DNA of 64,000 bases from Pullulanibacillus sp. KACC 23026 (GCF_029094525.1 NZ_CP119107.1:992001-1056000); one strand, 5' to 3'. Shown: positions 28,345 to 38,196, counted from the first letter of the stretch. The notes: generated by a model from the letters alone, not told the origin. A program made the numbers and translations.

Positions 28345-29859
28345 ATGAAGCCAGAAGGACATACGAACAAAGCGCGCGTCATTCCTTTTTTACCGGACGG
28401 AGACTATTATTTTGAAAAAGGGATTGTCGCTTATCAGCATGGGGATTTAGGGCGTGCAAAGAAATTTTTAGAACGTGCGGTTGCGTTTAATCCCAATGAA
28501 CCGGATTACCTTTGCCAATTGGCTGCCATTTTGGCTGAACTGGAACAGTTTGAGGCATCCAATCAATTGCTGAAGAAAGTTGTCTTTGAAATTGATCCCT
28601 CTTTAGTCGAATGCTTTTTCTTTATGGCTAATAACTTTGCTTATTTAGGCCGTTATGAAGAAGCCATTCAAGAAATAAAACGTTATATGACGTTAGAGCC
28701 TCATGGGAGTTTTGTACAAGATGCTAAGGATTTGTACAAACTGCTTATGCTTGAATCCGGAGAAGAAATCGGCGAGGTGGATCCTGCCATTTCTGATCAT
28801 GAAAAAGGACGACAAGCTCTTGAGCGGGGAGATCAGCAAAAGGCCATTTATTATTTTAAAAAGGTGATTAAAGAAAAACCCTCTTTTTGGGCGGCCCAGA
28901 ATAATTTAGCGATTGCTTACTTTTCTTTAGGTCAACAAGAAAAGGGGCTCAATCAAATTGAACATATATTAGCGCATGATCCAGGAAATGTTCATGCCCT
29001 TTGTAACAAAATAACCTTCCATCATCAGCTAGGGGATGCTGAGGTGGTCAAGGCGCTTCTTGAACTGTTAAACAAGCTTCAGCCTTTTTATCCAGAAATG
29101 CAGAGCAAGCTTGGTGCTACTTATTTTTTACTGGGTGAGGATGAAAAAGCGTACAAGTGGCTTAAGAAAGCAGAGCGATCAGGGTTGTTTGAGGATCAAA
29201 CTTTCTACTATTGGTTGGCTGTTTCGAGCTACCATTTAGGGAAGGTCTCAGAAGCGCTGAGGGCTTGGAAACAGGTTGACTTCTTTAGTGAATCGCCTTT
29301 TCCTCCTTTTGAATACGGGAAGATTAAGGATCTTTTGAAAGAAGAAGACGCTGAACATAACCCGTTAGTGCGTTCTCTATTAGACCATGAATTAAAAGAA
29401 GGTGATATGGAGAGCAAGCTTGTTTCGCTCTTTCTCCTTCACTATTTTGCCGATGAGGTTTCGGTTCAAACACTAGAGGAGATGAGTTCTTCTCAAAGTA
29501 AAGGGTCACTTGTTGCTGGACTATCAGAGCGGTTGAAACAGCATTTGGCAGGGCATCCTTTAGATGAGAGTCTTTCTGTAATGATGACGATTCAGAAAGT
29601 ATTAGATGACGGTAAGCCAATTATTTCCGATACGAAGCTCTATTCGTATTGGTACCAAGTGTGCAGTGAAGTGAGCGTAAGCAGTGATGAGATTCAGGCC
29701 ATGGCGGCAGCGATCGTGTATCGATGGTTTAATACGGTCAGACAGATTAAAATGACACAAGCGGAATGCTCCCAAACCTTTAATATCTCTTTATATAAAT
29801 TAAGGCAACAGCTCTTCCGATTAGATCAAATCGATCATGATGATGTATTTATAAATTAG
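28345..29859 (+). CDS. yvcD: Tetratricopeptide-repeat protein (YvcD-like)
   Basis: A 504-residue cytoplasmic protein. TPR units are visible at about residues 20-55 (YYFEKGIVAYQHGDLGRAKK), 88-125, 150-215 (GRQALERGDQQKAIYYFKKV) and 225-320, giving an alpha-helical scaffold for protein contacts. The C-terminal 150 residues are helical without a recognised motif. ATG has GAGAAGGAGTC upstream. In B. subtilis yvcD also lies between the his operon and trxB. No catalytic function is evident. Confidence 0.85.
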   Translation: MKPEGHTNKARVIPFLPDGDYYFEKGIVAYQHGDLGRAKKFLERAVAFNPNEPDYLCQLAAILAELEQFEASNQLLKKVVFEIDPSLVECFFFMANNFAYLGRYEEAIQEIKRYMTLEPHGSFVQDAKDLYKLLMLESGEEIGEVDPAISDHEKGRQALERGDQQKAIYYFKKVIKEKPSFWAAQNNLAIAYFSLGQQEKGLNQIEHILAHDPGNVHALCNKITFHHQLGDAEVVKALLELLNKLQPFYPEMQSKLGATYFLLGEDEKAYKWLKKAERSGLFEDQTFYYWLAVSSYHLGKVSEALRAWKQVDFFSESPFPPFEYGKIKDLLKEEDAEHNPLVRSLLDHELKEGDMESKLVSLFLLHYFADEVSVQTLEEMSSSQSKGSLVAGLSERLKQHLAGHPLDESLSVMMTIQKVLDDGKPIISDTKLYSYWYQVCSEVSVSSDEIQAMAAAIVYRWFNTVRQIKMTQAECSQTFNISLYKLRQQLFRLDQIDHDDVFIN

Positions 29860-29967
29860 AAAATGAGAGTACCGCATAAAAGCAGATTGGTGGACTTCAA
29901 ACTAGGTTTCCGATACGATAAGTGCACAAGTCAATGCGTGAAGTTAATGAATGGCTAAAGAGGGTGA

Positions 29968-30909
<942 letters not shown>

Positions 30910-30924
30910 TACGAAAGACACACG

Positions 30925-30962
30925 CGGCTTTCTAAGCACTTGGCTTGGAAGGTCGTTTTTTC
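30925..30962 (+). terminator. Terminator after trxB
   Basis: A 13-bp stem with G-T pairs (30925-30937 with 30943-30955) and TTTTTTCTG tail. Confidence 0.75.
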
Positions 30963-31161
30963 TGTTTGGCTCTGTTGATTTCTATTTGCTTTTTAAATTA
31001 GCGAAAAAGCCTTTACTACCGCGAAATTATTTCGTGACAACCCCTTTAACAAACTGACTTTTTAAAAAAATCATAGTTGTTTAATCACTTTGTAGTGGTA
31101 AAGCAATAAAGTTTATGGTAAGATTAAGGAGAAATTTGACCCCCTTTTTATAAAGGTATTG
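30963..31161. other. Spacer between two terminators
   Basis: No ORF with a ribosome site is seen. The stretch is AT-rich and ends in a second terminator hairpin (31162-31195), so a short independent RNA could be made here, but I can identify no convincing promoter. Confidence 0.35.
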
Positions 31162-31195
31162 GCACGAGCCTTGTCGCTCGTGCTCTTTTTTTTTT
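31162..31195 (+). terminator. Strong terminator hairpin upstream of yvcI
   Basis: GCACGAG/CTCGTGC (31162-31168 with 31177-31183), 8-nt loop, followed by TCTTTTTTTTTT. It is not preceded by an obvious gene. Confidence 0.75.
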
Positions 31196-31254
31196 ATAAG
31201 AAGCATGTTCGCTTTGTGGCATGATTTAAATCATAGTATACTTAAGGCAGTGAG

Positions 31255-31725
31255 GTGACGCCTGTGCAAAGAGTAACGAATTGCTTATTAAAAGATGGCG
31301 ATGAAGTGTTGCTTTTACAAAAGCCGCGCCGTGGATGGTGGGTCGCTCCAGGAGGAAAAATGGAGTCCGGTGAATCGATTCGAGATACGGTCATTCGTGA
31401 ATTTCGGGAGGAAACGGGTCTTTATTTAATCCAGCCCACTTTAAAAGGTGTGTTTACATTTATAATAAAAGAGGGTGAGTCCATTATTGATGAATGGATG
31501 ATGTTCACCTTTTACGCTGATGCGTTCGAAGGGGAATGCCTAGAGGAATCAAAGGAAGGGAAGCTTGCCTGGCATCCGTTTAATCAACTGCAAACTCTTC
31601 CTATGGCTGAAGGCGACCGTCACCTTTTGGATTATGTTCTACGGGGAAAAGGGATGATTTACGGCACTTTCCATTACTCTCCGGATCATGAACTTTTATC
31701 CTATCGATTAGATCCAAGTCAATAA
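31255..31725 (+). CDS. yvcI: Nudix hydrolase (YvcI-like)
   Basis: A 156-residue Nudix enzyme. The Nudix box GGKMESGESIRDTVIREFRE continuing into ETGL is complete, so it should hydrolyse a nucleoside diphosphate linked to another group; the substrate is not known. GTG 31255 gives an N-terminus (MTPVQRVTNC) like that of B. subtilis YvcI. A GTG at 31264 with GAGGTGA just upstream is the alternative. It begins the yvcI-rapZ-yvcK group. Confidence 0.88.
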   Translation: MTPVQRVTNCLLKDGDEVLLLQKPRRGWWVAPGGKMESGESIRDTVIREFREETGLYLIQPTLKGVFTFIIKEGESIIDEWMMFTFYADAFEGECLEESKEGKLAWHPFNQLQTLPMAEGDRHLLDYVLRGKGMIYGTFHYSPDHELLSYRLDPSQ

Positions 31726-31804
31726 TGGACCAAAAGGGCTAAGGGTCTGCTCTTCTTTCTTATTGTAAATGGTTCGACTCTTTTTAGAAATGAGGTCATT
31801 TAGT

Positions 31805-32683
31805 ATGGCTCAATCCATTCAAATCGTTATTATTACAGGAATGTCTGGCGCAGGGAAAACGGTCGCCATGCAATGCTTTGAGGATCTTGGTTTTTTCTGT
31901 ATTGATAATTTGCCGCCGACTCTTCTGCCAAAATTTATTGAAATGGTAGAAGAAACGGGAGATAAGTTATCAAAGATTGCCTTAGTCATGGATTTAAGAG
32001 GACGTGACTTTTTCGATTCGCTTTTTGGATCTATTGACCATTTAGATTTGAACGCTCATGTCAAACCTAAAATTTTATTTTTAGATGCCAAGGATAATGT
32101 CCTTGTAAGACGATACAAAGAAACAAGGCGATCTCATCCACTTGCACCGAGGGGATTGCCATTAGAAGGCATTCAGTCCGAGCGCCGCATGCTTGAGGAG
32201 ATTAAAGGGCGCGCTCAATATTACATCGATTCAACTGAACTGAAGCCGATTGAATTGAAAGAAAAGATTGTTGCCATGTTTGGGGAAGAAACCGACGCTC
32301 ATTTTAATGTCAATGTTGTTTCATTTGGATTTAAATATGGAATTCCAATTGATGCAGATCTCATGTTTGACGTTCGCTTCTTACCGAACCCTCATTATGT
32401 CGAGCACATGAGGGAGCGGACGGGGCTTGATTCTGATGTGGCAAGCTATGTATTCAAATGGTCGGAAACCAAACAGTTTCTTAATAAACTCATGGATTTT
32501 CTGACCTTCATGCTGCCGCAATATAAACGTGAAGGCAAGAGTCAGTTGGTGATAGCCATTGGTTGTACAGGGGGAAAACATCGTTCCGTTGCTTTATCTG
32601 AAGAAATAGCAAAACGTCTATCGGAGTCTTATACAGCAAAGGCGACGCATCGTGATATTCATAAGGGAAAAATCGTCGAATGA
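31805..32683 (+). CDS. rapZ: RNase adapter protein RapZ family, GTPase/ATPase (YvcJ)
   Basis: A 292-residue nucleotide-binding protein with Walker A GMSGAGKT at the N-terminus and the conserved C-terminal block [14 protein letters not shown]. coli RapZ guides RNase E to GlmZ; in B. subtilis YvcJ binds GTP and affects competence. ATG 31805 follows GAGGTCATTTAGT. An in-frame ATG 36 nt upstream adds an unlikely hydrophobic start. It overlaps yvcK by 4 nt. Confidence 0.94.
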   Translation: MAQSIQIVIITGMSGAGKTVAMQCFEDLGFFCIDNLPPTLLPKFIEMVEETGDKLSKIALVMDLRGRDFFDSLFGSIDHLDLNAHVKPKILFLDAKDNVLVRRYKETRRSHPLAPRGLPLEGIQSERRMLEEIKGRAQYYIDSTELKPIELKEKIVAMFGEETDAHFNVNVVSFGFKYGIPIDADLMFDVRFLPNPHYVEHMRERTGLDSDVASYVFKWSETKQFLNKLMDFLTFMLPQYKREGKSQLVIAIGCTGGKHRSVALSEEIAKRLSESYTAKATHRDIHKGKIVE

Positions 32684-33672
32684 TGACGTCGAAGCCTAAG
32701 ATTGTGACGATCGGCGGGGGAACAGGGCTGTCTGTTCTCTTAAGGGGACTTAAGCATCATGAACTGGATTTAACAGCTATCGTCACGGTTGCCGATGATG
32801 GCGGCAGTTCGGGTGTGTTGCGTCAAGAATTACAAATTCCACCTCCTGGGGATATACGCAATGTCCTTGTTGCTCTTTCTGAAACCGAACCGCTTTTTGA
32901 ACAGCTCTTTCAGCATCGATTTGAAACGGGTCATGGGTTAAGCGGGCACACACTTGGGAATTTGCTGCTTGCTGCGATGACCAGTATTTCTGGAGATTTT
33001 GTCAAAGGAATTCGGGAAATCAGTCGAGTCCTAAATGTCAAAGGCAAGGTTTTGCCCGCTGCCAACCAAAGCATTGTTTTAAAAGCTTTGATGTCAAATG
33101 GCGAGATGGTCGTTGGGGAGTCCACGATTCCAAAGCATGATGGAAAAATTAAACAAATGTTCTTGGAGCCCCCAGATGTTGAACCTCTTGAAGAAAGCTT
33201 AAATGCTCTTAAAGAGGCTGATCTTATTATTATTGGGCCAGGAAGCCTTTATACAAGCCTTTTGCCAAATCTCCTTGTTCCAAGATTGCAGAAAGAGCTG
33301 TGCCGGTCACAGGCTCCCAAATTATATATTTGCAATGTCATGACGCAAAAAGGGGAAACCGATCATTTTACAGCATCTGATCATATACAAGTCCTCCTTG
33401 ATCATGTCCCGAACCTTTCGTTAGATTACATGATCGTAAACAATCGAACCGTTCCTAAAACGATTTTAAAGCGTTATGCTCTTGAAGGTGCAAAGCCGGT
33501 CGATTATGATAAGCAGCGATTAGCGAGCTACGGCTTTCAGGTTATAAGTGATAAGATTATTAAATATGATAAATCTGTGATTAGACATGATGAAACAATT
33601 CTAGCCAATTGGGTCATTCGCATTTTAGCGATGGAGAAGTTAAAAAGAAAACAAGATCTATATGACAAATAA
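32680..33672 (+). CDS. glmR: Gluconeogenesis factor YvcK/GlmR
   Basis: A 330-residue UDP-GlcNAc-binding protein of the CofD-like family. [18 protein letters not shown] and [12 protein letters not shown] are the family hallmarks; [17 protein letters not shown] follows in the C-terminal part. In B. subtilis it stimulates GlmS and is needed for growth and cell shape on gluconeogenic carbon sources. It starts within the rapZ stop (ATGATGA). A terminator separates it from whiA. Confidence 0.95.
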   Translation: MMTSKPKIVTIGGGTGLSVLLRGLKHHELDLTAIVTVADDGGSSGVLRQELQIPPPGDIRNVLVALSETEPLFEQLFQHRFETGHGLSGHTLGNLLLAAMTSISGDFVKGIREISRVLNVKGKVLPAANQSIVLKALMSNGEMVVGESTIPKHDGKIKQMFLEPPDVEPLEESLNALKEADLIIIGPGSLYTSLLPNLLVPRLQKELCRSQAPKLYICNVMTQKGETDHFTASDHIQVLLDHVPNLSLDYMIVNNRTVPKTILKRYALEGAKPVDYDKQRLASYGFQVISDKIIKYDKSVIRHDETILANWVIRILAMEKLKRKQDLYDK

Positions 33673-33692
33673 GGTTTCATAAACACCAGCTG

Positions 33693-33730
33693 ATCCCCCT
33701 TTTGCTAGGTTCAAAGGGGGATTTTTTTAA
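33693..33730 (+). terminator. Terminator after yvcK
   Basis: ATCCCCCTTT/AAAGGGGGAT (33693-33702 with 33713-33722) with a TTTTTTT tail. In B. subtilis transcription continues to whiA; here an internal stop is likely. Confidence 0.85.
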
Positions 33731-33835
33731 GTATAAGTGCAGCTTGGCGACTGCGCTTGCCTAAGGTCTTGGTGCCAAGTCAAGTTTTCTTTAATACCCT
33801 TAAAGCAATAGCTAACAATATTGGCCTTCTTCCGT

Positions 33836-33841
33836 TATAAT
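33836..33841 (+). promoter_or_regulatory. Possible -10 of a whiA promoter
   Basis: TATAAT at 33836-33841, 37 bp before the whiA GTG, in the gap after the yvcK terminator. The -35 region (TAACAA at 33813) is a poor match. Confidence 0.4.
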
Positions 33842-33877
33842 AAAGGTTTATAAGGACTTAATAGGGAGGTGGAAAAG

Positions 33878-34831
33878 GTGTCGTTTGCAGCAGAAACAAA
33901 AAAAGAATTAACGCGCCTTGAATTAGAGGACTGTGGGGCTAGTCCAGAGCTTGCAGCCTTGATCCGTATGAATGGATCCATCTCTATCATGAACAAGCAG
34001 CTCGCGCTAGACATTACGACTGAAAATGCAGCCATTGCTAGACGGATCTATTCGTTAGTGAAATATGTTTACGATTATCCAGCTGAAGTGCTTGTACGTA
34101 AAAAAATGAGGCTCAAGAAGAATAATGTCTATATAGTGCGAATGCGTGAAAAGGCGAGGGACATGCTTGAAGACCTCAAAATTATGGACCAAAGCTTTAT
34201 GTTTACAAGAGAAATAGATGCGACCTTAGTCAATACATCCTGTAAGCGCCGGGCTTATTTACGAGGAGCCTTTCTTGCAGGCGGCTCGATTAATCATCCT
34301 GAAGCGTCTTACCATCTCGAGATTTTCTCCAATTACGAAGAGCACACACAGTCCTTAGCCGATTTGATGAATCGTTATGAACTCAATGTGAAATGCCTTC
34401 CAAGAAAAAACGGTTATATTCTTTACATGAAAGAAAGTGAAAAGATTACCGAATTCTTGAATATTGTGGGCGCACACAATGCTCTTTTTGCCTTTGAAGA
34501 TATTCGAATTGTTAAGGACATGCGCAATTCAGTGAATCGGCTGGTCAATTGCGAGACCGCTAATCTTAATAAAACGGTTAGTGCGGCCATGAAACAAGTT
34601 GAACATATTAAATTAATCCAAAAAAATATAGGATTAGACCGATTGCCCAAGAAACTTCGTGAGGTGGCCGAGCTTCGTCTGGAATACCCAGATGTCACTC
34701 TGAAAGAATTAGGAGAGCTCGTCCAAGGTGAGGCGATCAGTAAGTCGGGGATTAATCATCGCTTTCGGAAATTATCCGCGATTGCTGAGAAAATTGAGAA
34801 AGGGCATATTTCGGAACTAAAACTCAATTAA
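33878..34831 (+). CDS. whiA: DNA-binding protein WhiA
   Basis: A 317-residue protein made of an N-terminal LAGLIDADG-like fold without nuclease function ([18 protein letters not shown]) and a C-terminal helix-turn-helix ([27 protein letters not shown]). WhiA controls sporulation in Streptomyces; in B. subtilis it affects division and chromosome segregation. GTG 33878 is preferred because AGGGAGGT ends 7 nt upstream; it gives the common N-terminus [12 protein letters not shown]. Confidence 0.96.
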   Translation: MSFAAETKKELTRLELEDCGASPELAALIRMNGSISIMNKQLALDITTENAAIARRIYSLVKYVYDYPAEVLVRKKMRLKKNNVYIVRMREKARDMLEDLKIMDQSFMFTREIDATLVNTSCKRRAYLRGAFLAGGSINHPEASYHLEIFSNYEEHTQSLADLMNRYELNVKCLPRKNGYILYMKESEKITEFLNIVGAHNALFAFEDIRIVKDMRNSVNRLVNCETANLNKTVSAAMKQVEHIKLIQKNIGLDRLPKKLREVAELRLEYPDVTLKELGELVQGEAISKSGINHRFRKLSAIAEKIEKGHISELKLN

Positions 34832-34917
34832 TAAGGCTAACCTAGAGAGGTTCTCTTTTGCAAAAAAAATGGTCGTTTCCCGTGCATCTTCCTCATTATT
34901 TAGGTATGGTTAATGAA

Positions 34918-34931
34918 AGAAAGCGCTAAAA
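34918..34931 (+). promoter_or_regulatory. Candidate CcpA (cre) site before crh
   Basis: AGAAAGCGCTAAAA matches the cre consensus TGWAARCGYTWNCA at 12 of 14 positions. It lies 37 bp before the crh ATG. Catabolite control of crh by its own partner CcpA is an inference. Confidence 0.35.
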
Positions 34932-34967
34932 TGTAGATAAGAAAACTAAAAAAAGGGGTTGAACACA

Positions 34968-35225
34968 ATGATTCAAAAGGAAGTCAAGATCCAATTGAAG
35001 AGCGGACTCCAGGCCAGACCGGCTGCGCTCTTTGTTCAGGAAGCGAATCGATATCGCTCAGAGGTGAACCTCATCTCGAATGAAAAAACAGCCAATGCCA
35101 AAAGCATTATGGGAATCATGAGTCTAGCCATTGGCCATGGTGAAACCATTCAACTGCAGGTCAGTGGGCCAGATGAAGAAGAAGCCATGCAAGCTTTAGT
35201 GACCTTTGTCCAAAAAGAAGATTAA
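34968..35225 (+). CDS. crh: Catabolite repression HPr-like protein Crh
   Basis: An 85-residue HPr paralogue. Ser46, the HprK target, is present in NAKSIMGIM, while position 15, the catalytic His of HPr, is Gln (SGLQARPAAL), so it cannot take part in sugar transport and serves only regulation as a CcpA co-effector. B. subtilis Crh is also 85 residues. ATG 34968 has AAAGGGG upstream. HprK, encoded at 16449, should phosphorylate it. Confidence 0.97.
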   Translation: MIQKEVKIQLKSGLQARPAALFVQEANRYRSEVNLISNEKTANAKSIMGIMSLAIGHGETIQLQVSGPDEEEAMQALVTFVQKED

Positions 35226-35296
35226 AAGGCAGTAAAAACAGGGGAACGAGTTCCCTCATCAGAAGGCGTTTTACCTGAACTCCTAATAAGAATCGC

Positions 35297-35330
35297 AGAC
35301 CATTTCTCCTAATTGGAATGGTCTATTTTC
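35297..35330 (+). terminator. Terminator after crh
   Basis: AGACCATT/AATGGTCT (35297-35304 with 35317-35324), 12-nt loop, then ATTTTCTAT. Confidence 0.7.
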
Positions 35331-35434
35331 TATGTGTCGGAGGCTATTTTTATGCGTGTACGATGAATGATTGTCTTGCTGACTTTTTGGAGGTCCATTT
35401 TTTAGTGAGCCTTTGCTGAGAGAGTGTTGTGATA

Positions 35435-35625
35435 GGCGGAGAATTTCCGGCTAATGTAAAATTCAGGGCAAAATTTAGAGAGATAAGCGGAATAATTCCG
35501 CTTATCTGCTCTAATTAAGACAAAATCCAGGGCTTTGGAGACACATAAACGGAAAAACTCCCGTTATTTTTAGGGAAATAGATGTATTTCCCAAAATAAC
35601 CGGAATATCTCCTGTTATTTTTCAA
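35435..35625. repeat. Second cluster of CGGA...TCCG palindromes
   Basis: Four related elements, for example ATAAGCGGAATAATTCCGCTTAT near 35484-35505, plus more degenerate copies ending in CCCGTTATTT and CCTGTTATTT. They share the core and AT-rich flanks with the cluster at 392-585. The remaining spacer (35331-35434, 35686-35781) shows nothing else. Confidence 0.7.
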
Positions 35626-35652
35626 ACAAACAGCGCTAAGACTAGATAACGA

Positions 35653-35685
35653 AAAAGAGCATCCCCATCGATGCTCTTTTCTTTT
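35653..35685. terminator. Bidirectional terminator after the crcB pair
   Basis: AAAAGAGCAT/ATGCTCTTTT (35653-35662 with 35671-35680), 8-nt loop, T-runs on both strands. It is about 100 bp past the end of the minus-strand crcB genes. Confidence 0.7.
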
Positions 35686-35781
35686 TGGAAGATCCCCATC
35701 TACTACAAAAAAACAGCACACGCGACAGGTGGATGTCAAACCACGGGATGCTCACTGGGCAACAAGGTTACCGTCTAATTG

Positions 35782-36123
35782 TTACAAACTCATTCCTAAG
35801 AAGGCGAGTGATAGTCCGCCTAGATAAGAGAGGAGGATGTATAGTAGAAAGACGCGCCAGTTTTTTCCTAAATGGAGTTGGATTGCTTCTAATTTAAAGG
35901 TGGAGAAGGTCGTGAAGGCGCCTAGAAATCCTGTTCCAAGGAGCAGGGTAATCGGGCCGGAAAAGTGACTGATGAATCCGAGGCAAAAGGCGCCAACCCA
36001 ATTGACCAACAAGGTTCCAATTGGAAAGGTGGTGGACCACGTTCGTTTTGCCCATGTGCTTATTAAGTAGCGTGCCATCGCTCCAAAAAAGCCGCCTAAT
36101 CCAACATATAAAATATCGATCAT
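35782..36123 (-). CDS. crcB: Fluoride ion channel CrcB/FluC, second subunit
   Basis: A 113-residue, four-helix membrane protein. GGFFGAMARYLIS near the N-terminus and TTFSTFKLE in the third helix are the FluC signatures. FluC proteins form dual-topology dimers that export fluoride; Firmicutes often have two adjacent genes whose products pair in opposite orientation. ATG 36123 has AAGGAGGGGCTTGC upstream and overlaps the end of the other crcB gene by 4 nt. I see no fluoride riboswitch in front of the pair. Confidence 0.92.
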   Translation of the reverse strand: MIDILYVGLGGFFGAMARYLISTWAKRTWSTTFPIGTLLVNWVGAFCLGFISHFSGPITLLLGTGFLGAFTTFSTFKLEAIQLHLGKNWRVFLLYILLSYLGGLSLAFLGMSL

Positions 36124-36497
36124 TGCAAGCCCCTCCTTCGCCCAGATTGATAGCCAAGAAATGAAAAGGCCCAACCGCCGAGGAGGCTTAAAAGGATATA
36201 GATGAAGGCCATGAAAAAGAAATGCCCTTGAATAAGCTTAACGGTTTCAACACTAAAGGTAGAGAAAGTTGTAAAGGAACCGATAATGCCGGTGCCAACC
36301 CCGGTGACGATCCATTTGGGAAGTTTGGGTGAACGGGCAGCTGTTGCGGTTAACCAAGCAAGAAGAAAAGAGCCGATGAGATTGGCTGCAAAAGTTCCAA
36401 GAGGAAATGCTCCTGGATGAGAATTGGCAAATAGGAGACCGACCGAGTAGCGAAGAATAGCTCCGATGATCCCTCCAACTCCTACTATAAACACCAT
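36120..36497 (-). CDS. crcB: Fluoride ion channel CrcB/FluC, first subunit
   Basis: A 125-residue FluC paralogue with GGIIGAILRYSVG and GSFTTFSTFSVE. ATG 36497 lies after GGGGGAATAAAAAC; a longer frame reaching 36611 crosses the clpP terminator and is rejected. The basic C-terminus (QSGRRRG) contrasts with the partner subunit, in line with opposite membrane orientation. It starts only about 85 bp after the clpP terminator. Confidence 0.92.
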   Translation of the reverse strand: MVFIVGVGGIIGAILRYSVGLLFANSHPGAFPLGTFAANLIGSFLLAWLTATAARSPKLPKWIVTGVGTGIIGSFTTFSTFSVETVKLIQGHFFFMAFIYILLSLLGGWAFSFLGYQSGRRRGLQ

Positions 36498-36580
36498 GTT
36501 TTTATTCCCCCGTAAATGAAATGGATTTATAAGGATCCCTATATTCTTAACAAGAAACGTTGTAAAATCAAGTAATATCC

Positions 36581-36638
36581 CCAAAAAAATAGACTCCTGC
36601 TGTACATGCAACCCCGGAAGGTTGATACAGCAGGAGTC
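36581..36638 (-). terminator. clpP terminator
   Basis: A 13-bp stem (36592-36604 with 36626-36638) containing an inner AACC/GGTT hairpin; on the minus strand it is followed by TATTTTTTTGG. It separates clpP from the crcB pair. Confidence 0.9.
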
Positions 36639-36719
36639 ATTAGCTTTCTAAAAGCGGTTGGTTAGCCCCTCGATTTAAGACGCTAACAGGTGAACTCCAT
36701 CACCTTTACATTTATATCC

Positions 36720-37304
36720 CTATTTCTTTGGATAAAGCACTTCGTCAATAAGACCGTAATCTTTAGCGGCCGCTGCTTCCATGAAATTATCGCGTTCTGT
36801 GTCGCGGTCAATAATTTCAAGAGGTTGACCCGTACGCTCAGCCATAATTTTATTAAGCTTTTCGCGCATTTTAATAATGCGGCGAGCGTGGATTTCAATG
36901 TCCGTTGCTTGACCTTGTGTTCCACCAAGAGGTTGGTGAATCATAATTTCACTGTTTGGAAGAGCAAAGCGTTTTCCAGGTTCTCCGGCACATAACAAAA
37001 AGGCACCCATGGAAGCGGCCATTCCAATACAAATAGTTGAAACCTTGGCATTGATGTGCTGCATGGTGTCGTAAATGGCCATTCCTGCTGAGATGGAACC
37101 GCCAGGACTGTTTATGTACAAGGAGATTTCTTTTTCAGGGTTTTCAGCCTCTAGGAAGAGGAGCTGTGCAACAATAGCATTTGCAACGTTGTCATCAATG
37201 GCCGTACCAAGCATAATAATGCGGTCTTTCAACAAACGAGAGTAAATGTCGTACGCCCGCTCGCCACGATTGGTTTGCTCAATAACTGTAGGAATTAAAG
37301 GCAT
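36720..37304 (-). CDS. clpP: ATP-dependent Clp protease proteolytic subunit
   Basis: A 194-residue serine peptidase that forms the tetradecameric barrel working with ClpX, ClpC or ClpE. The catalytic triad is Ser98 (GMAASMG), His123 (MIHQPLGG) and Asp172 (ERDNFM). The propeptide is short. AAAGGGAGGATTATAAA precedes the ATG. A CtsR box overlaps its promoter, so it should be heat- and stress-induced. It targets, among others, proteins tagged by the tmRNA encoded at 53917. Confidence 0.98.
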   Translation of the reverse strand: MPLIPTVIEQTNRGERAYDIYSRLLKDRIIMLGTAIDDNVANAIVAQLLFLEAENPEKEISLYINSPGGSISAGMAIYDTMQHINAKVSTICIGMAASMGAFLLCAGEPGKRFALPNSEIMIHQPLGGTQGQATDIEIHARRIIKMREKLNKIMAERTGQPLEIIDRDTERDNFMEAAAAKDYGLIDEVLYPKK

Positions 37305-37369
37305 TTTATAATCCTCCCTTTTTAATATCTTTGTCTTAAATCGTTTAAATGATGGATCAACTCGACCTA

Positions 37370-37400
37370 ATCATACCTCAAATGGTCAAATTAGGTCAAA
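37370..37400 (-). promoter_or_regulatory. clpP promoter with CtsR operator
   Basis: Read on the minus strand, TTGACC (37399-37394) and TATGAT (37375-37370) form a sigma-A promoter with an 18-bp spacer. On the plus strand GGTCAAATTAGGTCAAA (37384-37400) is an exact CtsR heptad direct repeat with a 3-bp gap, covering the -35. CtsR repression of clpP is established in B. subtilis. Confidence 0.88.
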
Positions 37401-37524
37401 TAGAATGATTAGTTATGTATTCTATGTTTCACCTGTCATCATCATTCCCTTTCTATGTATTTTTAAACCTTGATTTTTTGGGGCATTTATCCATAATGAA
37501 AGGAGAATAAACGGCAAAAAATAA

Positions 37525-37575
37525 ACACGTGCCCACCAAGAGGAAATTCTTAGGTGAGCACGTATCTTTTTAAGG
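37525..37575. terminator. Bidirectional terminator between clpP and the HMA-like gene
   Basis: ACGTGCCCACC/GGTGAGCACGT arms with one mismatch and an inner AAG/CTT extension; T-runs on both sides. It mainly terminates the minus-strand gene ending at 37599. Confidence 0.75.
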
Positions 37576-37598
37576 GCAGATGGCGGCTGAAAAACGGA

Positions 37599-37913
37599 TT
37601 AAGGTCTTAGCTTAAAGGGAATTCCGGACGATTCAAGTGCTTTTTCGATCCATTTGGCACGCATGGTGTCATAATCAAATGTGACGGTAACGGCATCTTT
37701 ATCGGGATGGTAGGTGACTTGGTCAATTCCGATGAGGTTGTGTAAGGCGCCGTCAATTTTTAACCTTTCATCGGGTTGATGAAGTCCGACAGAATAGAAG
37801 GTAATTTCATTATCGCCAGCATGTGACGTTTTAGGGGGGGCTGTTTTGGCCAAGACAAACGCTACTCCTATGACCGCAATCACACAGACTGCCATGAGGC
37901 TTTTTTTCAACAT
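37599..37913 (-). CDS. Small membrane-anchored HMA-like protein without metal-binding cysteines
   Basis: A 104-residue protein with an N-terminal hydrophobic anchor or signal (residues 4-22). The rest resembles a heavy-metal-associated (ferredoxin-like) fold: IDGALHNLIGIDQVTYHPDK, then AVTVTFDYDT and WIEKALESSGIPF follow the beta-alpha-beta pattern, but the CxxC metal site is missing. The role is unknown. ATG with GGAGGGATTGAATC upstream. Terminators and spacing suggest its own transcript. Confidence 0.75.
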   Translation of the reverse strand: MLKKSLMAVCVIAVIGVAFVLAKTAPPKTSHAGDNEITFYSVGLHQPDERLKIDGALHNLIGIDQVTYHPDKDAVTVTFDYDTMRAKWIEKALESSGIPFKLRP

Positions 37914-38016
37914 GATTCAATCCCTCCAACCTTAGATAAAGAACTTATTCACTAAAGGTTAGAGTGTCTCGTTGGGGCGCAAATTATGTATCACTTTTGG
38001 GATTGATGAAAAAAGA

Positions 38017-38045
38017 TTGCTTCATACCAACTTCTGATGTATAAT
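38017..38045 (+). promoter_or_regulatory. Promoter of the tRNA-Arg gene
   Basis: TTGCTT (38017-38022), 17-bp spacer, TATAAT (38040-38045), about 20 bp before the tRNA. Confidence 0.8.
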
Positions 38046-38066
38046 AAATTTTGTCTTTAAAAATAG

Positions 38067-38145
38067 GCGCCCGTAGCTCAGCTGGATAGAGCGGTGGTTT
38101 CCGGTACCACGTCTGCCGGGGGTTCGAATCCCTCCGGGCGCGCCA
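38067..38145 (+). tRNA. tRNA-Arg (anticodon CCG), CCA encoded
   Basis: The acceptor stem GCGCCCG pairs with CGGGCGC. The D-arm is GCTC/GAGC, the anticodon stem GTGGT/ACCAC with loop TTCCGGT gives CCG at 38101-38103 (reads CGG), and the T-arm is GGGGG-TTCGAAT-CCCTC. Discriminator G and CCA are encoded. By this parse the variable loop has 7 nt, longer than the usual 5. A single tRNA-Arg gene near clpP also occurs in B. subtilis (trnQ). Confidence 0.95.
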
Positions 38146-38162
38146 TAAAAACTAATAATGTC

Positions 38163-38196
38163 AAGGGATTAGCTGATTTTAGCTAATCCCTTTTTA
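38163..38196 (+). terminator. Terminator after the tRNA-Arg gene
   Basis: AAGGGATTAGCT/AGCTAATCCCTT (38163-38174 with 38181-38192), 6-nt loop and T-run. Confidence 0.9.

Noticed and set aside
36498-36600. Fluoride riboswitch in front of the crcB pair
   Set aside because: The sequence between the clpP terminator and the crcB start does not show the conserved crcB-motif bases.
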